From NCBI GenBank assembly GCA_027621295.1, contig JAQCBR010000010.1, positions 1-56,147 on the forward strand: 56,147 nt of DNA, given 5' to 3'. Both the position numbers and the translations under genes were made by a program. The stretch comes from Planctomycetota bacterium. GTDB taxonomy: Bacteria > Planctomycetota > UBA1135 > UBA2386. This document shows, in pieces, positions 16,649-23,980 of this stretch (its first letter is position 1; each line of letters opens with the position of its first letter). Under the pieces are notes generated by a model that saw only the letters and a program-made list of their open reading frames with translations, made no database searches and had not been told where the DNA came from.

Positions 16649-17392
16649 ATGACGCGCCACCTCGACGCGATCTTCTTCGACATCGATGACACGCTGTTCT
16701 CGACGTCCGTGTTCGCCGACAAGGCGCGGCGGGCAGCCGTCGACGCGATGGTCGGGGCAGGGCTCCGCACGACGCGCGACGAGTGCTTCAAGGAACTCTG
16801 CGAGGTCGTCAACGAGTTCAGCAGCAACTACGGGTCACACTTCGACAAGGTGATCGGCCGGCTGCCCGCCGCGGCCAGTGCAGGGCTGAACAAGGAGATC
16901 CTCGTCGCGGCCGGGGTCGTCGCCTACCACGAGACCAAGTGGCGCGAGCTCAAGGTCTACGACGACGTCTACGAGATCCTGCGCTGGCTCGACGAGAGGG
17001 ACGACCTCGTGCGCGGCATCATCTCCGCGGGGCTCGGCATCAAGCAGGCCGAGAAGGTCATCCGCCTGCGGATCTACGAGTTCCTGACGCCGAACGCGAT
17101 CTACTTCACCGAGCAGATCGGCATCAACAAGCCGAACCCGAAGCTCTTCCGACGCGTGCTCCGCGACCTCGGGCTCGAGGCGGAGCGGACGATGTACGTC
17201 GGGGACAACCCGACCCATGACATCGACCCCGCGAACGAGGTCGGCATGATCACGGTCCACAACCGTCGCTCGGGCCGACACACCCACGACGTCGGCCGCA
17301 CGAAGCCCTCCTACGAGATCGAGGACTTCTACGGGCTGCGCGAGCTGCTCGTCGCCGAGTTCGGCTTCGGGAACGCGACCCGCCCCCACTGA
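16649..17392 (+). CDS. HAD-superfamily hydrolase (subfamily IA-like)
   Basis: 247 aa from the ATG at 16649, chosen because it opens motif I directly (MTRHLDAIFFDIDDTLF, nucleophile Asp11 and acid/base Asp13). Motif II is IISAG near 122, motif III the Lys of INKPNPKLF near 159, and motif IV GDNPTHD near 184. A helical cap at about 20-90 separates motifs I and II. Such enzymes act on phosphate esters in the cytoplasm; the sequence is closest to the uncharacterised TIGR02253-like group, and I cannot name a substrate. The frame is open 41 codons further upstream, but that sequence overlaps the two hairpins and is not protein-like. Confidence 0.85.
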   Translation: MTRHLDAIFFDIDDTLFSTSVFADKARRAAVDAMVGAGLRTTRDECFKELCEVVNEFSSNYGSHFDKVIGRLPAAASAGLNKEILVAAGVVAYHETKWRELKVYDDVYEILRWLDERDDLVRGIISAGLGIKQAEKVIRLRIYEFLTPNAIYFTEQIGINKPNPKLFRRVLRDLGLEAERTMYVGDNPTHDIDPANEVGMITVHNRRSGRHTHDVGRTKPSYEIEDFYGLRELLVAEFGFGNATRPH

Positions 17393-17433
17393 GGCGAGTC
17401 GGCAGCGCAGCTCATCGACGTGGGGTCTTCCGT

Positions 17434-17454
17434 TGGGCGCCGCCAGGGCGCCCA
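17434..17454. terminator. Bidirectional hairpin in the convergent gap
   Basis: TGGGCGCC (17434-17441) and GGCGCCCA (17447-17454) pair perfectly over 8 bp with a 5-nt loop, between the HAD gene (plus) and the actin-like gene (minus, stop at 17461). Suited to act in both directions. Confidence 0.55.
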
Positions 17455-17460
17455 CCAGCC

Positions 17461-18537
17461 TCACTTCAGCTGTTCCCAGTACTCTTCGGGCATGTCGTGG
17501 GCGATCTTCAGCGCCCCGTTCGCCCCGCCGTAGATCGGCTCCTCGACGCGGATCACCTTGCCGCCGCCGAGGTCGCGGTTCATCGCCTCTTCGATCGCGG
17601 TGTCGAGGCCCTTGATCATCGAACCGCCGCCGGCGAGCAGCACGCGGTTCCGCAGGCGGTGCTGGAACTCGGGGTCGAACGTCGCGATCAGCTTGCGCAG
17701 CCCATCGACGATCGGATCGACCAGGATCGAACAGGCTTCCTGGACCTGCGCAGTGATGTCGAACTGCGTCGGCTTGCCGTCGACGGGGAGAGTGACGACG
17801 ACGGGCGAGGCCGTGGCCCCGACGAAAGAGTGCCGCTCCTTGATGTCCTTGACCATCTGCGGCGTGAACCCGGCGCCCGGGCAGCTCGCCTGGATCAGCT
17901 CCGTCAGCTTCCGGTCGACCGCGTCACCCGCGTAGGTGAGAGTCAGCTGGTCGGATTCCTCCGGCATCGTGCCGTGCATCCGGCAGAGGTCGGTCGTGCC
18001 GGCACCGATGTCGATGACGAGCGCATCCTCGAGCATGTCGAGGCCGTAGGCGACCGCGAACGGCTCGCTGCAGAGCATCACCGAGTCGACCGTCGCGCGA
18101 GCCGCTTCGATGATCGCCTCCCGGTTCGTGATGCTCGCCTGGGCCGGAGCTCCGATCACCGCGTAGACCAGCTCGTCCTTCCGCGGCTGTGCCAGGCGGA
18201 TGGCTTCGCGGATCAGGTCGCGCGCAGCCTTCTCGACCTCGGAGCGGTCCTGGTCGTCACCGTCGCTGTACTTGAGCACACCCTTCTCGAGCGGCTTGTA
18301 CATCCGCAGCGACAGGCGCTTCTCGAGCGCCTCCTTGCCGAACAGCACGTCCTTCTTGAGGAGCTTCTGGCTGACCACGTCCTTGGGATAGCCAACGACC
18401 GAGTAGACGGTCTCGCGGACGCCGTTGCTGGCCGAGACCGACGTCCTCGACGTGCCGAGGTCCATCCCGATGTAGAGGACGCCGTGGCTCTTCTGCGGGG
18501 CGCCTTCCACCTTCTCCGGTTCGTTGCTGTCGCTCAT
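17461..18537 (-). CDS. MamK-family actin-like protein
   Basis: 358 aa. The actin fold is clear: phosphate-1 motif IGMDLGTSRTSVS (23-35), phosphate-2 motif VIDIGAGTTDL (174-184) and adenosine motif LLAGGGSMIKGLDTAI (about 305-325). It resembles MamK more than MreB or ParM: SVVGYPKDV near 46-54, VIGAPAQAS near 127-135, the SEPFAVAYGLD block at 157-167, and a C-terminal MPEEYWEQL like the MamK ending. MamK polymerises into ATP-dependent filaments that align magnetosomes. No magnetosome gene is visible here, so the cargo is unknown. It is the last gene of a three-gene operon after a coiled-coil protein (62 nt) and a CpsD-like ATPase. The acidic N-terminal 18 residues are probably unstructured. 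Confidence 0.88.
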   Translation of the reverse strand: MSDSNEPEKVEGAPQKSHGVLYIGMDLGTSRTSVSASNGVRETVYSVVGYPKDVVSQKLLKKDVLFGKEALEKRLSLRMYKPLEKGVLKYSDGDDQDRSEVEKAARDLIREAIRLAQPRKDELVYAVIGAPAQASITNREAIIEAARATVDSVMLCSEPFAVAYGLDMLEDALVIDIGAGTTDLCRMHGTMPEESDQLTLTYAGDAVDRKLTELIQASCPGAGFTPQMVKDIKERHSFVGATASPVVVTLPVDGKPTQFDITAQVQEACSILVDPIVDGLRKLIATFDPEFQHRLRNRVLLAGGGSMIKGLDTAIEEAMNRDLGGGKVIRVEEPIYGGANGALKIAHDMPEEYWEQLK

Positions 18538-18599
18538 CGTGCTCTTCTCTCGCTTCTGGGGTCTTGTGGCTCAGGTCGACCCGGGGGCATCCCCCAGGG

Positions 18600-19352
18600 T
18601 CATGACTTCTTCTGGAGCTGCAGGTTCGCGGCGAAGATGCCGGCCATCAGCTCCTTCTTCTTTCCGAACTGGTTGTCCGCGTCGGACAACCCTTGGACCT
18701 CGCGGTAGACCGACGCGATCCCGGCCTCCACGTCCTTCCGTGAGGAGACCTCACGCAGCTGCTTCTCGGTCGACTCGAGGCTCGCGGAGAGCTTCTCGAT
18801 CCGCCGTTGGAGGAGCGACACGTCGCGGTCACGAGCAGCCTCCTGGGCCGCCTCGGAGACCCGACGCTCGGACTGGACGACGTGCATGACGAGCTCGAGG
18901 ACACGGGCCTCGAGGCCTTCGCCGCCGCCGCCCGCTTCCTGCAGCGCCGCTCCGATCAGGTCGCGGATCGCCTCGTCCTGCTTGACGTAGTCCGCTTGCT
19001 GAGAGGCTTCGGCCATCGCCAGCTTCGCGGCGAGGTCCTGCCGCAGCCGCGTCAGCTCGAGGCGCAGGGACTCGGCCTCCTCCTCGGCGCGGGCCTTGTG
19101 CTGCTGGAGTTCCTCGTTGGTGCGGAGCAGCCGGAGGAACTCCTCCTTGGTGGCATCGGCGACGGCCATGCGATCGCCGACCAGGAGCCGGTTCTTCAGG
19201 CTCCGGTGCACCGCCTCCTCGATCAGCTGGACGATGCGATCGAGGCCGACGACGTTGACGTTCTTGACCCCACGCTTCTTGAGCTGGTCGACGGAGGTGC
19301 TGAACGCCAGGCGGCGCACTGCATCCTTCAAGCTGCTCTTCAGGCTGGCCAA
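18600..19352 (-). CDS. Coiled-coil protein between CpsD-like and MamK-like genes
   Basis: 250 aa, reading from a TTG at 19352; upstream in-frame codons lie inside the preceding gene and no ATG or GTG is better placed. The start is the least certain part. The N-terminal 60 residues (VDQLKKRGVKNVNVVGLDRI) look like a small folded domain. Residues about 75-125 and 150-215 are heptad-rich coiled coil (ELQQHKARAEEEAESLRLEL; RRIEKLSASLESTEKQLREV), with a Gly hinge (GGGGEG) near 140. The C-terminus is basic. No membrane segment. I do not recognise the family. Its place 23 nt after an ATPase gene and 62 nt before an actin gene suggests an adaptor or filament-binding protein. Confidence 0.78.
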   Translation of the reverse strand: MASLKSSLKDAVRRLAFSTSVDQLKKRGVKNVNVVGLDRIVQLIEEAVHRSLKNRLLVGDRMAVADATKEEFLRLLRTNEELQQHKARAEEEAESLRLELTRLRQDLAAKLAMAEASQQADYVKQDEAIRDLIGAALQEAGGGGEGLEARVLELVMHVVQSERRVSEAAQEAARDRDVSLLQRRIEKLSASLESTEKQLREVSSRKDVEAGIASVYREVQGLSDADNQFGKKKELMAGIFAANLQLQKKS

Positions 19353-19375
19353 ACGGGTATCCGTGCGGACGGAGT

Positions 19376-20143
19376 TCAGTCCTCGTGGGTGCGCATCCGG
19401 TAGGACAGGCGCGGGTCGTGGTCGGGGTCGGAGCCCCGCACTTCGGTGACGAACACGCCGAGCACGTTCGCGCCGAGGTCCTGGACCGTGCGGATCGCTT
19501 CCTTCGTGTGCGACTTCGCCGAGTACTCGAGGCGGACCGCGAACAGCGTGCCGTCCGCACGCGCGGCCAGCACGCTGGCGTCGGTCGCGGGCAGGACCGG
19601 CGGCGTGTCGATGATCACGTAGCGGAACCGCTCCTTCAGGCTCCCGAACAACCCTTCGATGCGCGGCACCGACAGGACCTCGGAGGGCGCGCCGAGGCGG
19701 GTGCCCGCGCCCAGGACCGAGAGGTTGCGGATGCCGGAGTCCCGCACTGCGCTGCGCAGCGGCACGCGATCGAGCAGGACGTCACTGAGGCCCGGAGCCG
19801 GGTTGAGGTTCAGGTACTCCTCCACCGACGGCTCGCGCAGGTCGGCGTCGACGAGGCAGATCGGGTGCCGCTCCAGCTCGGCGAACGCGAGCGCGAGGTT
19901 GATCGCGGTCACGGTCTTGCCCTCGCCCTTCACCGCGGACGCGACGATCAGCGTCTTCGACTCCCCGTCCGGGTTCATCGCGATGAGCTGGTTCCGCAGG
20001 GCCCGGAATTGTTCGGCCCGGAAGCTCGACGGGTCGTGGAACACGACCAGATACGGATCGACAGCCCGATCGACGACGACGAGGACGTCCTCGCCGAGGA
20101 CGTCGGGCTCGGCCTGATCACTGCGGGATCGGAATCGGCTCAC
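19376..20143 (-). CDS. CpsD/CapB-like BY-kinase-type P-loop ATPase
   Basis: 255 aa from a GTG at 20143, with an AGAGG ribosome site about 10 nt upstream. The EX2RX2R motif (E44, R47, R50 in SFRAEQFRALRNQL) and the Walker A (ASAVKGEGKT, 68-77), A' (CLVDADLREP, 96-105) and B (VIIDTPP, 176-182) motifs identify the cytoplasmic BY-kinase fold, also related to MinD/ParA. The tyrosine-rich tail of true BY-kinases is missing: the last residues are RLSYRMRTHED. No Wzz/chain-length membrane partner or polysaccharide gene lies nearby. It begins an operon with a coiled-coil and a MamK-like gene, so a ParA-like positioning role is as likely as polysaccharide control (inference). Confidence 0.83.
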   Translation of the reverse strand: MSRFRSRSDQAEPDVLGEDVLVVVDRAVDPYLVVFHDPSSFRAEQFRALRNQLIAMNPDGESKTLIVASAVKGEGKTVTAINLALAFAELERHPICLVDADLREPSVEEYLNLNPAPGLSDVLLDRVPLRSAVRDSGIRNLSVLGAGTRLGAPSEVLSVPRIEGLFGSLKERFRYVIIDTPPVLPATDASVLAARADGTLFAVRLEYSAKSHTKEAIRTVQDLGANVLGVFVTEVRGSDPDHDPRLSYRMRTHED

Positions 20144-20644
20144 GGTTGTCGACCTCTGGACCTCGTGCCCCAGGCAGTGGAGATCCCACCGCCTCGACGG
20201 GCACCTGCGGTTCTATCGACGCTTCGGAGGCCCCGCCTACAGCGGCGAAACCGCGACCGCAGTCCGGATTCCCGACCAGCCGGTCCCCATCGATCCGGCG
20301 TTCCGATCTCGACGGATCCAGCTTCGGTCCGGGTCCCGACTCGTCCGCGCCGAGCCTGCTCCGGCAGGACCGCGCTCCGGACACCTGCGGACGGGGTGGA
20401 CCCCGACGCGCCGACGTCCCATCGTTGCGCCGGAACGGCCGACCGCAAGGCCCTTCCGACCCGCCGCAAGCGTCCGAGGGACGAGCCACCGGGCGCGGTT
20501 CCCGGCCGCGAGCGCTGGCCCGGCCACCGCCCCCGGAGGGCGGTCAGCGCCCGAGTTGCCCAGACCTGCTGCGAGCCAGGAGCAGCCGCACCGGCCTGCA
20601 GCCTGTCCTGGGCCGGCGAGGCGGGAATCGCGTGCCCGACCGCC
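20144..20644. other. 501-base gap between hutU and the CpsD-like gene
   Basis: Both flanking genes are on the minus strand. I see no convincing gene: the longest frames are Arg/Gly/Pro-rich and featureless. It should contain the promoter of the CpsD/coiled-coil/MamK operon near its low-coordinate end, but no clear boxes are visible. A hairpin at 20526 probably ends the hut transcript. Confidence 0.5.
20526..20544 (-). terminator. Hairpin downstream of hutU
   Basis: ACCGCCC (20526-20532) and GGGCGGT (20538-20544) form a perfect 7-bp stem with a 5-nt loop, about 100 nt after the hutU stop on the minus strand. Confidence 0.4.
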
Positions 20645-22312
20645 TCAGCGCGGACCGCCGAGGTCGACGCCGCGCTCCTCGGCCACGCGGCGCGCGGTCT
20701 CGTAGCCAGCGTCGGCGTGACGGGCGACGCCGATGCCGGGGTCGTTCGTCAGCACACGCTCGAGTCGCTTCGCGGCTTCGGGGGTCCCGTCCGCCACGGT
20801 CACCTGGCCGGCGTGGATCGACCGACCGATCCCCACACCGCCGCCATGGTGGATCGACACCCAGGTCGCCCCACCCGCGGTGCTCAGCATCGCGTTCAGG
20901 AGCGGCCAGTCGGCGATCGCGTCCGAGCCGTCGAGCATCCCCTCGGTCTCGCGGTACGGCGAGGCCACCGAGCCGGTGTCGAGATGGTCCCGGCCGAACA
21001 CGATCGGAGCCGAGATCTCACCCCTCGCGATCAGGTCGTTCACCGCGAGCGCGAAGCGCTGCCGCTCGCCGTAGCCGAGCCAGCAGATCCGCGCCGGCAG
21101 CGCCTGGAAGGCGATCTTCTCGCGGGCGGCCGTGATCCAGCGGACGAGCGCCTCGTCGTGGCCGAACATCTCGAGGATGAGGTCGTCGGTCCGGTCGATG
21201 TCCTTCGGGTCGCCGCTGAGCGCGACCCAGCGGAACGGACCACGCCCCTCGCAGAACTGCTCGCGGATGTACTCGGGGACGAAGCCGGGGATCTGGAACG
21301 CGTCCTGGACGCCCGCGGTCTTGGCCTCGGTCCGCAGGTTGTTGCCGTAATCGAACGTGATCGCGCCCCGGTCCTGCAGGGTCCGCATGGCGCGGACGTG
21401 GCGACCCGCGGTCTCGCGGGCTCGCTCGACGTACTCCGACGGGTTCGACTCACGCAGCGCGAACGCCGACTCGAGGGACATGCCGTCGGGCACGTAGCCG
21501 TTGAGCATGTCGTGGGCGCTCGTCTGGTCGGTCAGCATGTCGGGCGTGTGGCCACCGTCGATCAGAGCGGTCAGGAGCTCGGTCGCGTTGCACGCGACGC
21601 CGATGGAGTAGGCCTCACCCGCAGCCCGCTTCTGGTAGGCCAGAGCGATCCCCTCCTCGATCGAGCCAGCGAGGTGATCGAGGTAGCGCGTGTCGAGACG
21701 CTTCTGGATGCGGGCCGGATCGACGTCCGCCGCGAGACAGACGCCGCCGGCCAGCGTCGCCGCGAGCGGCTGCGCGCCCCCCATCCCGCCGAGCCCCGCG
21801 GTCACGACGAGCTTGCCGGCGAGGCTGCCAGCGCCGTAGTGCCGGCGCGCCGCGACGACGAAGGTCTCGTAGGTACCCTGCACGATTCCCTGCGACCCGA
21901 TGTAGATCCAGCTGCCCGCGGTCATCTGGCCGTACATCGTGAGCCCGAGCTCCTCCAGGCGCCGGAACTCGTCCCAGTTCGCCCAGTCGCCGACGAGGTT
22001 GCTGTTCGCGATCAGCACGCGCGGCGCGTCCTCGTGCGTCCGGAACACCGCGACGCACTTGCCCGACTGCACGAGCATCGTCTCGTCCGGACGCAGTCGG
22101 CGCAGCGTCGCGAGGATGCCCTCGAGCGCCTCGTGGGACCGCGCTGCCTTGCCCGAACCGCCGTAGACGATCAGGCGCGCTGGGTCCTCGGCGTTCTCCG
22201 GATCCAGGTTGTTCTGGACCATCCGGTAGGCGGCTTCGATCTGCCAGTTCGCGCAGGTCAGCGTCGCGCCACGCGGGCTACGGAATTCAGCTGTGGAGGA
22301 TTCTGGGCGCAT
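20645..22312 (-). CDS. hutU: Urocanate hydratase
   Basis: 555 aa, the usual length. Converts urocanate to 4-imidazolone-5-propionate, the second step of histidine degradation, in the cytoplasm with tightly bound NAD+. The NAD-binding loop GLGGMGGAQ (173-181) is intact, as are [11 protein letters not shown] (83-93) and GNNLRTEA. The catalytic-cysteine region is [18 protein letters not shown]. The ATG at 22312 gives the normal HutU N-terminus ([20 protein letters not shown]). It lies 57 nt after hutH on the same strand, so the two are probably cotranscribed. No hutI, hutG or HutC regulator is in the window. Confidence 0.97.
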   Translation of the reverse strand: MRPESSTAEFRSPRGATLTCANWQIEAAYRMVQNNLDPENAEDPARLIVYGGSGKAARSHEALEGILATLRRLRPDETMLVQSGKCVAVFRTHEDAPRVLIANSNLVGDWANWDEFRRLEELGLTMYGQMTAGSWIYIGSQGIVQGTYETFVVAARRHYGAGSLAGKLVVTAGLGGMGGAQPLAATLAGGVCLAADVDPARIQKRLDTRYLDHLAGSIEEGIALAYQKRAAGEAYSIGVACNATELLTALIDGGHTPDMLTDQTSAHDMLNGYVPDGMSLESAFALRESNPSEYVERARETAGRHVRAMRTLQDRGAITFDYGNNLRTEAKTAGVQDAFQIPGFVPEYIREQFCEGRGPFRWVALSGDPKDIDRTDDLILEMFGHDEALVRWITAAREKIAFQALPARICWLGYGERQRFALAVNDLIARGEISAPIVFGRDHLDTGSVASPYRETEGMLDGSDAIADWPLLNAMLSTAGGATWVSIHHGGGVGIGRSIHAGQVTVADGTPEAAKRLERVLTNDPGIGVARHADAGYETARRVAEERGVDLGGPR

Positions 22313-22338
22313 CGGGCCAGCATAGCCGACCCGGCTCG

Positions 22339-22358
22339 GCGCCGCCGCGCGGCGGCGC
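22339..22358 (-). terminator. 20-bp perfect palindrome between hutH and hutU
   Basis: GCGCCGCCGC (22339-22348) is followed without a gap by its own reverse complement (22349-22358). As RNA it would fold as an 8-bp all-GC stem with a 4-nt loop. It fills a third of the 57-nt spacer and may lower hutU expression or protect the hutH message. Confidence 0.5.
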
Positions 22359-22369
22359 TCGGAAGCGCG

Positions 22370-23899
22370 TCAAGCCAGCAGCGGGCCACACGCGTCCTCG
22401 ACGAGACCGACGATCTGCCCCGAGCAGATCAGAGCGTGTGCAGCCGCCAGATCGGGCGCCAGGTAGCGATCTTCGGTCAGGGGCGGCACGACCGCTCGGA
22501 TCGCGGCGTGCGCAGCCGCAACGCCGTGCCCCGGAGCCAGCGACTCCCCACAGTCGAGACCCGCGGCACCGGCGATGAGTTCCACGGCCAGGACCCGGCT
22601 CGTGTTCGCACAGACGCGAGCCGCATGCCGCGCCGCCGTCACGCCCATCGAGACATGGTCCTCGCGGTTCGCAGAGGTCGGGATCGTGTCGACGCTCGCC
22701 GGGTGCGCGAGACTCTTGTTCTCGGAGGCCAACGCGGCTGCCACGACCTGCTGGATCATCAGTCCACTCTCGACGCCCGGGGACGCAGCGAGGAAGGGAG
22801 GCAGGCCGGAGATGTCCGGATTGACGAGGTTCTCGGTGCGTCGCTCGCTGATGTTCGCGAGGGTCGAGACGGCGATCTTCAGGAAGTCCATCGCCTGACT
22901 GACCGGCTGGCCGTGGAAGTTCCCGGCGGAGATCACGTCGCCGTCCGGGAAGACCAGCGGGTTGTCGGTGACCGAGTCTGCCTCGGTCAGCAGCACGCCA
23001 CGGGCGAAGGCCAGCGCTTCCTTGGCGGCCCCGTGCACCTGCGGCGCGCAGCGGAGCGAGTAGGCGTCCTGCACCTTGGAGCAGTTCTTGTGGCTCGGCA
23101 GGATCTCGGAGCCGCTCAAGAGCTTCCGGACGTTCGATGCCGTGTCGCGCTGACCGCGGTGCGCGCGGACGCGGTGCACTGCCGGACGGAACGGACGTGC
23201 AGAGCCGCAGAGAGCCTCCAGCGTCAGCGCACATGCGATGTCGGCGACCTTCGACAGCGTCTCGGCCGCATGCAGGGCGAACAGACCGATCGCCGTCATG
23301 ATCTGCGTGCCGTTGATCAGCGCGAGCCCCTCCTTGGCGTGCAGCTCGACCGGCTGACGCCCGAGCCGCGCGAGTGCCGTGCGACCCGAGATCACGCGCC
23401 GGCCGTCATCGACCTCTCCCTGACCGATCAGCGGGAGCGCCATGTGCGACAGCGGCGCGAGGTCCCCCGAAGCGCCCACCGACCCCTGCGACGGGATGAC
23501 GGGAACGAGGTCGTGGTTGAAAAGGTCCACCATCGCGTCCAGCAGCTCGGGGCGCACGCCGGAGCAGCCCTTCGCGAGCGCGTGGATGCGCAGTGCGAAC
23601 GCGAGGCGCGCGACCTCGCGGGGCAGCGGTTCTCCGGTGCCCGTCGCGTGCGAGAGCAGCAGATTCCGCTGCAGTCGCCCCAGGTCGGACGGGGACACCG
23701 ACACGTTCGCCAGCTTGCCGAACCCGGTGTTCACGCCGTAGACGACGCGTTCCTCGGCCGTGACCCTGTCGACGACCTCGCGTGACTTCGCCACGGCCTG
23801 CCGGGCCGCCTTGCCGAGTGCGACCTGGCTGCCCGGCGCACCGAGGCCGATCCAGGTCGAGAGATCCGGGCGCTTGCTGCCGAGCTGGAACGCGGTCAT
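22370..23899 (-). CDS. hutH: Histidine ammonia-lyase
   Basis: 509 aa, normal length. Removes ammonia from L-histidine to give urocanate. The MIO cofactor triad A143-S144-G145 sits in GSVGASGDLAPLSHMAL, at nearly the same position as in the well-studied Pseudomonas enzyme. The catalytic-loop sequence YGVNTGFGKLA (54-64) and QDAYSLRCAPQVHGA are also intact. It is transcribed ahead of hutU. Its start at 23899 is 81 nt from the bamA stop, with a hairpin between, so it may have its own promoter. No Shine-Dalgarno is obvious. Confidence 0.97.
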   Translation of the reverse strand: MTAFQLGSKRPDLSTWIGLGAPGSQVALGKAARQAVAKSREVVDRVTAEERVVYGVNTGFGKLANVSVSPSDLGRLQRNLLLSHATGTGEPLPREVARLAFALRIHALAKGCSGVRPELLDAMVDLFNHDLVPVIPSQGSVGASGDLAPLSHMALPLIGQGEVDDGRRVISGRTALARLGRQPVELHAKEGLALINGTQIMTAIGLFALHAAETLSKVADIACALTLEALCGSARPFRPAVHRVRAHRGQRDTASNVRKLLSGSEILPSHKNCSKVQDAYSLRCAPQVHGAAKEALAFARGVLLTEADSVTDNPLVFPDGDVISAGNFHGQPVSQAMDFLKIAVSTLANISERRTENLVNPDISGLPPFLAASPGVESGLMIQQVVAAALASENKSLAHPASVDTIPTSANREDHVSMGVTAARHAARVCANTSRVLAVELIAGAAGLDCGESLAPGHGVAAAHAAIRAVVPPLTEDRYLAPDLAAAHALICSGQIVGLVEDACGPLLA

Positions 23900-23958
23900 C
23901 GCCGCAGTTTGGAGGGCGCCGCCCCGGCGGGCAACGGCGCGCCGTCCGTCGTTCCCGA

Positions 23959-23975
23959 GGCCGCGAACCGCGGCC
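23959..23975 (-). terminator. Hairpin after bamA
   Basis: GGCCGCG (23959-23965) and CGCGGCC (23969-23975) pair over 7 bp around AAC, 5 nt after the bamA stop on the minus strand. It separates bamA from hutH. No U-tract. Confidence 0.55.
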
Positions 23976-23980
23976 AGGCG

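Noticed and set aside
13943-16660. 905-residue minus-strand open frame opposite secretin-like gene 2
   Set aside because: Antisense shadow with no recognisable domain; the plus strand is clearly coding.
17461-18537. Magnetosome island
   Set aside because: The actin is MamK-like, but no mamA, B, E, M, O, Q or iron genes are in the window; MamK-like actins also occur in organisms without magnetosomes.
20144-20644. Small gene in the gap upstream of the CpsD-like gene
   Set aside because: Candidate frames of 60-120 residues lack a ribosome site, hydrophobic pattern or conserved motif.
19385-23785. 1466-residue plus-strand open frame across the CpsD-like, hutU and hutH genes
   Set aside because: It spans several real minus-strand genes and their gaps, and its sequence is Arg/Asp/Val-rich without folds; hutH and hutU on the minus strand are beyond doubt.
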